From positions 1,328,050-1,392,049 of the forward strand of contig NZ_SNWP01000010.1 in NCBI RefSeq assembly GCF_004361915.1: DNA of 64,000 nt, read 5' to 3'. This DNA is from Sediminibacterium goheungense. GTDB taxonomy: Bacteria; Bacteroidota; Bacteroidia; Chitinophagales; Chitinophagaceae. A program made the position numbers and the translations under genes. A model generated the notes under the pieces. It worked only from the letters and a program-made list of their open reading frames with translations, was not told the DNA's origin and made no database searches. This document shows, piece by piece, positions 34,209 through 40,923 of the stretch. The first letter of the stretch is position 1, and each line of letters begins with the position of its first letter.

Positions 34209-35170
34209 ACCGCGCATTATTATTCGATTTCACAGTGAACAAAGAAAACAGCACCATTCACATACAGCGTGAGTTTGCTGCTAATCTCAATTTTGTATGG
34301 GATGCCTGGACCCTACCCGAACTGCTCGACCAGTGGTGGGCGCCCAAACCTTACCAAACCATCACCAAATCGATGGACTTTCGCGAAGGTGGTTTCTGGC
34401 ATTACCGGATGATTGGCCCGCAGAGCGATTGCCATTGGTGCCGAGCCGATTATGAGCATATTGAAACACAGGTGGTTTTTTCAGGGCTCGATGCTTTTTG
34501 TGATGAAGAAGGAACCATCAACACCGATTTACCCCGCGCCCACTGGGCCAACCGGTTTACCGAACAGGAAGATGTTACCAGGGTAAACATTGTCATCACT
34601 TATCAATCGCTGGCCGATCTGGAGAAGGTCGTGGAAATGGGCTTCCGCGAAGGCTTTGCGATGGCTATGGAAAACCTTGATCAGTATATACAGGCCCAGT
34701 TTCAGCTGCGTTCCGAAATGAAGCCGGCTGTAAAGGCCAGGGTTTGTACCTATCTTAATTTTGATGGCAAAACAGAAGAAGCTTTCCGTTTTTATCAGTC
34801 GGTGTTTAAAACTGCATTTGTAACAGGCGGCATCAAACGTTTTGGTGATTTACCGGCTGATAGTAATCACCCGCCTGTAGCCGAGGAAATCAAAAAAATG
34901 GTGCTGCATGTAGAATTACCCATCACCGGCAATCATATACTCATGGGTACCGATGCACCCAAAGAAATGGGCTTTACCATTACACAAGGCAACAATATGC
35001 ATATCAGCATAGAACCCGAAACAAGGGCAGAAGCAGAAAGACTGTTCAATGAATTATCTGCCGGCGGAAAAATAGAAATGCCTCTACAGGATATGTTTTT
35101 CGGTGCTTATTATGCCGGCTTCACTGATAAATATGGTATTAACTGGATGATTAATTGCTGGGCTAAGTAG
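34205..35170 (+). CDS. SRPBCC (AHSA1-type) and VOC/PhnB fusion protein
   Basis: A 321-residue cytoplasmic protein made of two domains that are normally separate. Residues about 1-165 are an AHSA1-like SRPBCC ligand-binding domain ([51 protein letters not shown]). Residues about 178-321 are a PhnB-type VOC domain ([49 protein letters not shown]). Both families bind small hydrophobic or metal-linked ligands. It is translationally coupled to the ArsR regulator (4-base overlap), so its expression is probably ligand-controlled. The ligand is not known. The join is in one frame with no sign of sequencing error. Confidence 0.9.
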   Translation: MNRALLFDFTVNKENSTIHIQREFAANLNFVWDAWTLPELLDQWWAPKPYQTITKSMDFREGGFWHYRMIGPQSDCHWCRADYEHIETQVVFSGLDAFCDEEGTINTDLPRAHWANRFTEQEDVTRVNIVITYQSLADLEKVVEMGFREGFAMAMENLDQYIQAQFQLRSEMKPAVKARVCTYLNFDGKTEEAFRFYQSVFKTAFVTGGIKRFGDLPADSNHPPVAEEIKKMVLHVELPITGNHILMGTDAPKEMGFTITQGNNMHISIEPETRAEAERLFNELSAGGKIEMPLQDMFFGAYYAGFTDKYGINWMINCWAK

Positions 35171-35232
35171 ACCGAAAGTCCGTGAGTCAGAAAGACCGAA
35201 AGATTTTGTGTAAATTGATAATCCATCTTTTC

Positions 35233-35352
35233 TCTTGGACTCTTGGACTCTTGGACTCTTGGACTCTTGGACTCTTGGACTCTTGGACTCTTGGACTCTT
35301 GGACTCTTGGACTCTTGGACTCTTGGACTCTCGGACTCTCGGACTTCCGGAC
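35233..35352. repeat. Octanucleotide tandem repeat, 12 perfect plus 3 variant copies
   Basis: The unit TCTTGGAC occurs 12 times without error at 35233-35328, then as TCTCGGAC twice and TTCCGGAC once to 35352. It ends 15 bases before the DoxX start codon. Because 8 is not a multiple of 3, all three frames of both strands stay open and encode a repeated octapeptide (SWTLGLLD or, on the minus strand, SPRVQESK). A looser GTCCG/GAAAG version of the words precedes it at 35171-35210. Confidence 0.95.
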
Positions 35353-35367
35353 TTAAAAAAAACAACC

Positions 35368-35739
35368 ATGAAAAAAACAAAACTGATCTACTGGATCACC
35401 ACCATTCTGTTTTCAGGTTTTATGATTTTTTCTGCTATTCCGAATATTATGCTGAATGCAGAATCGAAACAGTTTCTAACGGGGTACCTGGGTTATCCCG
35501 AATATTTTATTCCTTTTATTGGTGTAGCCAAACTATTGGGTTCATTGGCCATTCTGGTTCCATCTTTTAAGAAAATAAAAGAATGGGCCTACGCAGGATT
35601 GGCTTTTGATTTAATCGGAGCCATGTATTCAGTTATTAAAGTGGGCGGCATTGACCCGGGAATGAGTATCATGCTGCTCGTTTTTGCTGCAGGTATTACA
35701 TCTTACCTGCTCAACGAAAAAGTAAATAACCTGAAATAA
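35368..35739 (+). CDS. DoxX-family membrane protein
   Basis: A 123-residue protein with four membrane helices of the DoxX/DoxD-like family: YWITTILFSGFMIFSAIPNI, then GYPEYFIPFIGVAKLLGS, LVPSFKKIKEWAYAGLAFDL, and a final helix to about 117. ATG 35368 is the family-like start. A GTG at 35182 is in frame through the octamer repeat and would add a 62-residue low-complexity tail, which is not credible as normal product. It is the third gene after ArsR and the SRPBCC-VOC fusion, a common grouping in Bacteroidota. The repeat separates it from them, so its expression may depend on read-through. Confidence 0.88.
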   Translation: MKKTKLIYWITTILFSGFMIFSAIPNIMLNAESKQFLTGYLGYPEYFIPFIGVAKLLGSLAILVPSFKKIKEWAYAGLAFDLIGAMYSVIKVGGIDPGMSIMLLVFAAGITSYLLNEKVNNLK

Positions 35740-35761
35740 GCATACATCATTCACTCCCTCT

Positions 35762-35837
35762 CCCTTTCTCCCTGCAAGAACTCTTCTGAAATTCGGGTGT
35801 ACCAGTTTATAAAATTTTTTTCAGCAGGGAGAAGGGG
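35762..35837. repeat. Convergent-gene inverted repeat
   Basis: ccctttctccctgc (35762-35775) and gcagggagaagggg (35824-35837) are complementary with one mismatch, around a 48-base loop. It fills the gap between the DoxX and esterase stops. There is no adjoining T-run, so a terminator role is uncertain. Confidence 0.5.
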
Positions 35838-35843
35838 ATTCAT

Positions 35844-37295
35844 TTACTTAATACGTGCATCTATTTCCTGCTGCACCCTTTGTGTGAATACCGTAGACCA
35901 GATACTCCAGTGGTCGGCACCAGGTATGAGTTCGGCAATGGCTGAAGTACCTTTTGCTTTTCCACCGAATGCACGCACTGCATTTTGTAAAAAGAAATTA
36001 TCATCGGCACCGGCATATACATGTACTTTCCCTGTTAGTCTTGGCTCCAGCTTTTTACCATTTTTCTGTATGAATAACCCCAGATCGTAAGGCTCCCAGG
36101 ATTTAACCACGGCCGGATTAACTTTTCCGCTCACACGATCAAATAACAACTGGGGTCGGCCGTTTTTATCAGGCACACCAAATTCGGCTTCAAAAGCCTG
36201 TTGCTGTTCACCATCACCCAAAAAAACATCGAGGGCGTTAAAGCTGCGGGTGGTAGCAAGGGCCTTGCCATTCATGATAAAAAAGTCTCTTTCCTTCCCA
36301 TCCTTATCTGTATAGAAATTGGCATTGGGTTCATAAATATTTACACAGGTAAAAGCGGTAAAATCAACCGGATCGGGTGAAACCGACCAGCAGCCACCAA
36401 AAGCATCAGGATAATTGAGTTGCAACCACAAAGAACCATAACCACCGGTACTCTGCCCCATTACAAAACGCTGACTGGCATCTTTCACAATCCGGTAGTT
36501 TTGTTCCAGGTAGGGCACCAGTTCTTCTACCAGAGCCTTGCCCCATGGACCATTTACACGCGAGTCTACAAAAGCATGCAGACCAAAGGGCGATTGTGTT
36601 TCGGGGTTGAGGTACACATATATTTTTTCCTTACCCAGCTCCATACCATAACGCTGTACGGGCATATTACCCATCATATCATAATGGGTACCACCCCAGC
36701 CGGGTATTACAAATACTACAGGGTAAGTACGGGTAGGGTTGGTAAGGTAAGAAGCCGGCAGGCGAATGGCTGCTTTCATAAAAATATCTTTCTTCCTGAA
36801 GCCGGAGAGTAGCTGGCTCTTCAGTGTAATTTCTTTGAGCCGTTCTGTTTCCCTGAATTTGCGTTGAGGTATTACAGATTGAAACTGAACGGTAACTTCA
36901 CCCGATCCTTTTTCATCTACATACAGCAATGCCTCTTTACGGGCATACACATTACCGGGATTAGCCCGCCCTCTTTCCTCAAAATCGATATCAATAATAC
37001 CGGCCATTTTGTAATAGCCGGGTTTGAGGCGGGTTTGGTTATCGGGTAATAAACGGCTATCCGCTTTATCAAAGCTAAGGGTGATGTTTTTTTCAAGGTT
37101 TTGCACGTTCCACGCAAACATGGGTTGTGCCGGGTCTGGTTCATTGGGTACTCTTTTACTGGTATCGCTTTGCAGAAAAAGATAGAGTTTGCCGGTAAGG
37201 CTTTTTTTGATGGATGTATCGATCTGAACATGAATGGTTTGAGAAAAACCAACTTTGCTCAGGAAAAAAACCAGAATCAGTAAAAGGTATTTCAT
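35844..37295 (-). CDS. Secreted alpha/beta-hydrolase esterase (esterase-D/Fes-like)
   Basis: A 483-residue exported enzyme (signal peptide about 1-18). The N-terminal third is a beta domain and the hydrolase begins about 165. The nucleophile is Ser282 in VMGQSTGGYGS, the oxyanion loop is VVFVIPGWGG (194-203), and the C-terminal histidine is in PGADHWSIW. The putative-esterase family includes enterochelin, feruloyl and S-formylglutathione esterases; the exact substrate is unknown. A composite palindrome at 37341-37367, 46 bases upstream of the start, is a possible operator. It is not linked to a carbohydrate locus. Confidence 0.85.
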   Translation of the reverse strand: MKYLLLILVFFLSKVGFSQTIHVQIDTSIKKSLTGKLYLFLQSDTSKRVPNEPDPAQPMFAWNVQNLEKNITLSFDKADSRLLPDNQTRLKPGYYKMAGIIDIDFEERGRANPGNVYARKEALLYVDEKGSGEVTVQFQSVIPQRKFRETERLKEITLKSQLLSGFRKKDIFMKAAIRLPASYLTNPTRTYPVVFVIPGWGGTHYDMMGNMPVQRYGMELGKEKIYVYLNPETQSPFGLHAFVDSRVNGPWGKALVEELVPYLEQNYRIVKDASQRFVMGQSTGGYGSLWLQLNYPDAFGGCWSVSPDPVDFTAFTCVNIYEPNANFYTDKDGKERDFFIMNGKALATTRSFNALDVFLGDGEQQQAFEAEFGVPDKNGRPQLLFDRVSGKVNPAVVKSWEPYDLGLFIQKNGKKLEPRLTGKVHVYAGADDNFFLQNAVRAFGGKAKGTSAIAELIPGADHWSIWSTVFTQRVQQEIDARIK

Positions 37296-37340
37296 GTATT
37301 TACTTTTTTATTGAACGTAGCATTAGCGTTGTTGTTACGG

Positions 37341-37367
37341 ATGTGATGATCACATAAATATGTGATC
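37341..37367. promoter_or_regulatory. Three-half-site palindromic operator upstream of the esterase
   Basis: The half-site ATGTGAT occurs three times in alternating orientation: ATGTGAT (37341-37347), ATCACAT (37349-37355) and ATGTGAT (37360-37366). The pair with the AAAT centre makes the perfect palindrome GATCACAT-AAAT-ATGTGATC. The half-site resembles that of Crp/Fnr proteins (TGTGA), though the spacing differs from the classical site. Confidence 0.5.
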
Positions 37368-37453
37368 GAATTGAGTTTGCATAACAAGTAAATGCCTATT
37401 AGGCTCCACAAGAATCAATCATATCTGTTTATATTAATCGAACCTATATGCAT

Positions 37454-37481
37454 AAAAAAGGGAGATGATCTCTCATCTCCC
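37454..37481 (-). terminator. Terminator of the rplM-rpsI-rpsB-tsf operon
   Basis: The stem gggagatga (37460-37468) / tcatctccc (37473-37481) with a 4-base loop is followed on the minus strand by T6. It lies 28 bases past the tsf stop. Confidence 0.88.
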
Positions 37482-37508
37482 TCCTATAAAAAATCCACTC
37501 AAATACAA

Positions 37509-38345
37509 TTATCCTAAAGCCACACGCTTAAAACCGGTAACTTTTACATCACCTGCTGTTTTCAGGTAAGCTTCTACAGTAATACCACCATCTTTTACAA
37601 AAGCCTGTGCCAGTAAGGTATTTTCTTTGAAGAATGCATTCAGTTTACCTTCTGCAATCTTCGCAATCATATCATCTGGTTTACCGGCCATTTTAGGATC
37701 GGCTTTCATGGTATCTACCACAATGGCTCTTTCTCTTTCAATGGTTTCAGCAGGAATGCTATTGGCATCAACCGCAATTGGGTTCATGGCAGCAATTTGC
37801 ATGGCCACATCTTTACCAGCTTCAGCAGCTTCTGCGCTTAACCCTACCAGTACACCCATACGGTAAGCACCGTGAATGTATGATGCTACATATGGTGCTT
37901 CAATTCTTTCGAATTTAGCCACACCGATTTTTTCACCGATGGCTGCCAGTTTATCGTTAATGAGGTCAGATACTTTGGCTCCGTTAATCACTACTTCATT
38001 CAACTCTTCAGCGCTTTTTACATCGTTAGCTACTGCCGCATCAGCAATAGACTGAGCGAAAGCTACGAAGTCGGCATTTTTTGATACGAAATCTGTTTCG
38101 CAACTAATGCATACCACAAAACCGGTTTTGTTGTCGGCAGAAGTTTTCGCGATGATAACACCTTCTTTTGCTTCACGGTCACTACGTTTAGCAGCCACTT
38201 TCTGGCCCTGTTTACGTAACCAGTCAATAGCAGCTTCAAAATCGCCATTGGTTTCAGTTAAAGCTTTTCTGCAATCCATCATGCCGGCACCTGTTGCCTG
38301 GCGTAATTTGTTGATATCAGCGGCTGTAATTGTTACAGTACTCAT
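37509..38345 (-). CDS. tsf: Translation elongation factor Ts
   Basis: EF-Ts is the nucleotide exchange factor for EF-Tu. The 278-residue protein has the N-terminal UBA-like domain (ITAADINKLRQATGAGMMDC then RKALTETNGDFEAAIDWLRK), the conserved TDFV motif in SCETDFVSKNADFVAFA near residues 80-95 that inserts into EF-Tu, and the dimerisation/coiled-coil domain ending in a typical ALG. The length is normal. It follows rpsB after a 214-base spacer with a long hairpin, in the usual rpsB-tsf order, and it is the last gene of the operon. Confidence 0.97.
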   Translation of the reverse strand: MSTVTITAADINKLRQATGAGMMDCRKALTETNGDFEAAIDWLRKQGQKVAAKRSDREAKEGVIIAKTSADNKTGFVVCISCETDFVSKNADFVAFAQSIADAAVANDVKSAEELNEVVINGAKVSDLINDKLAAIGEKIGVAKFERIEAPYVASYIHGAYRMGVLVGLSAEAAEAGKDVAMQIAAMNPIAVDANSIPAETIERERAIVVDTMKADPKMAGKPDDMIAKIAEGKLNAFFKENTLLAQAFVKDGGITVEAYLKTAGDVKVTGFKRVALG

Positions 38346-38496
38346 AGTAGGTGAAATTTATAATGTTTTGAATACAGGTTTACTGAATAAGCTGCAAAAC
38401 TATTGGCTTCTTACAGATTTCCTGTTTTACTAAATGATGAACAGGTATTGTCAAATACAATGCCTGAAGGGTAAAAGCCTGAAGTGCATATATAAA

Positions 38497-38544
38497 TTGG
38501 GTCATTATGTCATCATCGGTACAGATAATGACGTAATGACCCAA
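38497..38544 (-). other. 17-bp stem-loop in the rpsB-tsf spacer
   Basis: ttgggtcattatgtcat (38497-38513) pairs with atgacgtaatgacccaa (38528-38544) with one G-T pair, around a 14-base loop, 16 bases after the rpsB stop. On the minus strand it is followed by TTTATATAT, a weak U-tract. It could attenuate tsf, stabilise the rpsB end, or act as a processing site. Confidence 0.6.
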
Positions 38545-38559
38545 TATGTGGTTACTTCA

Positions 38560-39447
38560 TTATCTGCTTCCGCCACCGGCAGGACGACGGTTACCCGGAA
38601 CGCGGCGCTTAGGTGCACCTGCTTCTGCAGGGGCTCCGCTGCCACCACGGCGGCCACCACGGCCAGCTTCGGCTTGTGCTTCAGCTTCTAAGCGACGTGC
38701 TTTGGCTTCGTTTTCGTTGTTGCTGTCTTCAGTTTCTTCTTCATCTTTAGAAGCCTGGCGCTCAGCCAAACCTTCTGCAATAGCAGCAACGATATAATTG
38801 GTAATGATAGCGATTGATTTGGTAGCATCGTCATTCGCAGGAATAGCGAAGTCTACTTTATTAGGATCGCAATTGGTATCTACCATACCGAAGGTAGTGA
38901 TACCTAAACGCTTGGCTTCTGCCAGCGCAATATGCTCATGTCCGATATCAACCAGGAATAAAGCAGCCGGTAAACGACCCAGTTGTGCAATACCACCGAG
39001 TACTTTTTCCATTTTGTCTTTATCGCGGCTCAGGGTGAGACGTTCTTTTTTAGTAAGGCTCTCTGCACTGCCATCTGCCAGCATTTTTTCGATGCTCTGC
39101 ATTTTCTTCACGCTCTTACGAACGGTGTTGAAGTTGGTAAGCATACCACCTAACCAACGCTCAGTAGCATAAGGCATGTTTACACGCTTGGCACATTCGC
39201 TAACGATTTCTTTCGCCTGCTTTTTAGTAGCCACAAACATGATCTTTTTACCGCTTTTCGCGATCTGCTTAACAGCTGCAGAAGCTTCCTGCAGGTGATC
39301 AACAGTTTTATTCAGATCAATGATGTGAATACCTTTCTTCTCAGCAAAGATGTAGGGCAACATCTTAGGGTTCCACTTCTTTTTCAGGTGACCAAAGTGT
39401 ACACCGGCCTCCAGAAGTTGTTGCTGTAATGAAGTGTTATTTTCCAT
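38560..39447 (-). CDS. rpsB: 30S ribosomal protein S2 with RG-rich C-terminal tail
   Basis: S2 is a 30S subunit protein. The start is the ATG at 39447 (MENNTSLQQQLLEAGVHFGH); an upstream in-frame extension to 39519 is spacer. The core shows HLKKKWNPKMLPYIFAEKKG, MFVATKKQAKEIV, RWLGGMLTNFNTVRKSV and LFLVDIGHEHIALAEAKRLG. The 295-residue length exceeds the usual 240-250 because of a tail (about 228-295): first acidic (DEEETEDSNNENEA), then Arg/Gly/Pro-rich (GRGGRRGGSG ... NRRPAGGGSR). Extended S2 tails occur in the phylum. It is the third gene of the operon. Confidence 0.96.
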   Translation of the reverse strand: MENNTSLQQQLLEAGVHFGHLKKKWNPKMLPYIFAEKKGIHIIDLNKTVDHLQEASAAVKQIAKSGKKIMFVATKKQAKEIVSECAKRVNMPYATERWLGGMLTNFNTVRKSVKKMQSIEKMLADGSAESLTKKERLTLSRDKDKMEKVLGGIAQLGRLPAALFLVDIGHEHIALAEAKRLGITTFGMVDTNCDPNKVDFAIPANDDATKSIAIITNYIVAAIAEGLAERQASKDEEETEDSNNENEAKARRLEAEAQAEAGRGGRRGGSGAPAEAGAPKRRVPGNRRPAGGGSR

Positions 39448-39485
39448 CTTGTATGATTGTTGTAATTTTTTGAATTTAGTTTCGA

Positions 39486-39555
39486 AAGCTGTGAGCTTTG
39501 AGCCGCGAGCTGTGAGCAATATAAAATGATGCTCATAGCTCGTAGCTCACAGCCC
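39486..39555. repeat. Intergenic word-repeat hairpin, family B
   Basis: Between rpsI and rpsB, gctgtgagctttgagccgcg and the following agctgtgagc (39488-39517) pair imperfectly with gctcatagctcgtagctcac plus agc (39531-39553). The same words recur at about 40735-40770 and 40865-40905. It would form a hairpin within the operon messenger. Confidence 0.5.
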
Positions 39556-39567
39556 TTAGCCTCACTA

Positions 39568-39957
39568 TTAACGTTTACTGAACTGGTAGCTTCTACGTGC
39601 TTTCTTATGACCGAATTTCTTACGTTCAACACCACGTGGATCACGCTTCAGCTGACCGGCAGCTTTTAATGAAGGACGGAACTCAGCACTTACTTCCAGC
39701 AACGCACGGGCAATACCCAGTTTTGCTGCTTCGGCCTGGCCCTTTAAGCCACCACCCTGTGCATTGATTACCACATCGTACTTACCCAGCACATCTGCAG
39801 TTTTCAAAGGTGCTTCTACCTGGTTCTGCAGGTATACCAGCGGAAAATATTCTTTATAATCTTTATCGTTTACAGTGATCTTACCATCACCCTTGCTAAT
39901 GAATACACGGGTAACAGCTTCTTTACGGCGACCAACTGCGTTTTTTTGTTTTTCCAT
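39568..39957 (-). CDS. rpsI: 30S ribosomal protein S9
   Basis: The 129-residue S9 protein is complete, with NAVGRRKEAVTRVFISKGDG at the start, VVINAQGGGLKGQAEAAKLG in the middle, and the C-terminal basic tail ending KARRSYQFSKR, whose final Lys-Arg reaches into the P site near the tRNA anticodon. It begins 36 bases after rplM, the usual L13-S9 pair. Confidence 0.97.
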   Translation of the reverse strand: MEKQKNAVGRRKEAVTRVFISKGDGKITVNDKDYKEYFPLVYLQNQVEAPLKTADVLGKYDVVINAQGGGLKGQAEAAKLGIARALLEVSAEFRPSLKAAGQLKRDPRGVERKKFGHKKARRSYQFSKR

Positions 39958-39993
39958 TTATCAGGAATTTGTAATTAGCTAATTTGTTGTTGA

Positions 39994-40437
39994 TTAGAAC
40001 TTCAGTTCTTTAGGTTGCTGTGCAGTATGCGGATGTGCAGTACCGGCATATACAAACAATTTCTTGATCATTTTACGACCGAGACGGTTTTTAGGTAACA
40101 TACCTTTTACCGCTCTTTCCATGATCACTTCAGGACGACGCTTGATCAGATCCTGTGCAGCTTCTTCTTTCTTACCACCTGGGTAACCAGAGAAGTTGAT
40201 GTACTGCTTGTCTTCGAACTTGTTACCTGTGAAAACAACTTTCTCAGCATTGATAACAATTACGTAGTCACCACAATCAACGTGCGGTGTGTAATAAGCC
40301 TTGTTCTTACCACGAAGAACAGCGGCAATCTTGGAAGCAATACGACCTACGGTTTGATTAGTACCGTCAACCACATACCAGTTGTGCTGTACGGTAGCCG
40401 CATTTGCATGCTTGGTGGTGAAATGGAGTTTACTCAT
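39994..40437 (-). CDS. rplM: 50S ribosomal protein L13
   Basis: The 147-residue L13 protein is the first gene of the rplM-rpsI-rpsB-tsf operon. Typical segments are [60 protein letters not shown] and [19 protein letters not shown]. The leader, about 60 bases long, has a small GC hairpin and is preceded by a full-consensus promoter. In E. coli L13 represses its own operon; whether that happens here is not shown by the sequence. Confidence 0.97.
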   Translation of the reverse strand: MSKLHFTTKHANAATVQHNWYVVDGTNQTVGRIASKIAAVLRGKNKAYYTPHVDCGDYVIVINAEKVVFTGNKFEDKQYINFSGYPGGKKEEAAQDLIKRRPEVIMERAVKGMLPKNRLGRKMIKKLFVYAGTAHPHTAQQPKELKF

Positions 40438-40458
40438 AATATTTCTTTTTTAGTGAAC

Positions 40459-40476
40459 CCGGCGCTATCCCGCCGG
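40459..40476 (-). promoter_or_regulatory. Stem-loop in the rplM leader
   Basis: The arms ccggcg (40459-40464) and cgccgg (40471-40476) form a 6-bp GC-only hairpin about 22 bases upstream of the rplM start codon, within the predicted leader. It could be a protein-binding site for autoregulation. Confidence 0.4.
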
Positions 40477-40502
40477 CTATAATGTTCCGAATTTTCGGAC
40501 GG

Positions 40503-40534
40503 CAAAGGTAGGCATGCGATACACCATTTACAAA
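40503..40534 (-). promoter_or_regulatory. Promoter of the rplM-rpsI-rpsB-tsf operon
   Basis: On the minus strand TTTG (40531-40534), a 20-base spacer and TACCTTTG (40503-40510) fit the Bacteroidota consensus fully. The predicted transcript starts near 40497, giving a leader of about 60 bases. Confidence 0.68.
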
Positions 40535-40622
40535 GATTTTGGCATCTATTTTTAATCGAACCTTTGCAACTGATTGATTTTCAATAAAGAATTTGAGTGA
40601 AAATTTAGATTGAAGGAAAAAA

Positions 40623-40674
40623 TAAGCCACAGATACACAGATTACCCTTACATAATCTGTGCATCTGTGGCTTA
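40623..40674 (-). terminator. Long stem-loop with U-tract, 22-bp arms
   Basis: The arms 40623-40644 and 40653-40674 are complementary over 22 bases with one mismatch (words CACAGAT repeated within), with an 8-base loop. On the minus strand T6 follows. It lies about 250 bases past the hydrolase stop at 40924, so it may terminate that transcript before the rplM promoter. Confidence 0.65.
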
Positions 40675-40923
40675 ATACATTATATAAGAGCCCACCATCC
40701 CAATTTATCGCCTCTGTTTCCCGGTAAAACTGCTACGAGCTGTGAGCCTCGGGCTGCGGGCGTTTTGATATGTAAGTATTGCTATTAAAACAATACCACA
40801 TAAAACGCATTCCCAAGTCTTGTCATTTTTATTACAAGCAGAAAACTTACCATAAACACCAATCAAGGCTCGTAGCTCATCGCTAAAAGCTCACAGCCAA
40901 TTTTACTAACCGGTAATGCTTTA
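40675..40923. other. Gene-free part of the 486-base rplM/hydrolase spacer
   Basis: This stretch holds word-repeat sequences of family B at about 40735-40770 (tacgagctgtgagcctcggg) and 40865-40905 (ggctcgtagctcatcg), plus AT-rich DNA. No open frame of note, RNA gene or promoter was recognised in it. Confidence 0.5.

Noticed and set aside
35233..35352. CRISPR-like repeat array
   Set aside because: The units are 8 bases long and contiguous, with no spacers and no cas genes; it is a simple tandem repeat.
35084..35380. Minus-strand frame encoding SPRVQESK repeats
   Set aside because: It is produced by the octamer array, which is open in all six frames, and overlaps the end of the SRPBCC-VOC gene on the other strand.
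38434..38797. Plus-strand frames over the rpsB tail
   Set aside because: They are antisense shadows of the GC-rich, low-complexity end of rpsB.
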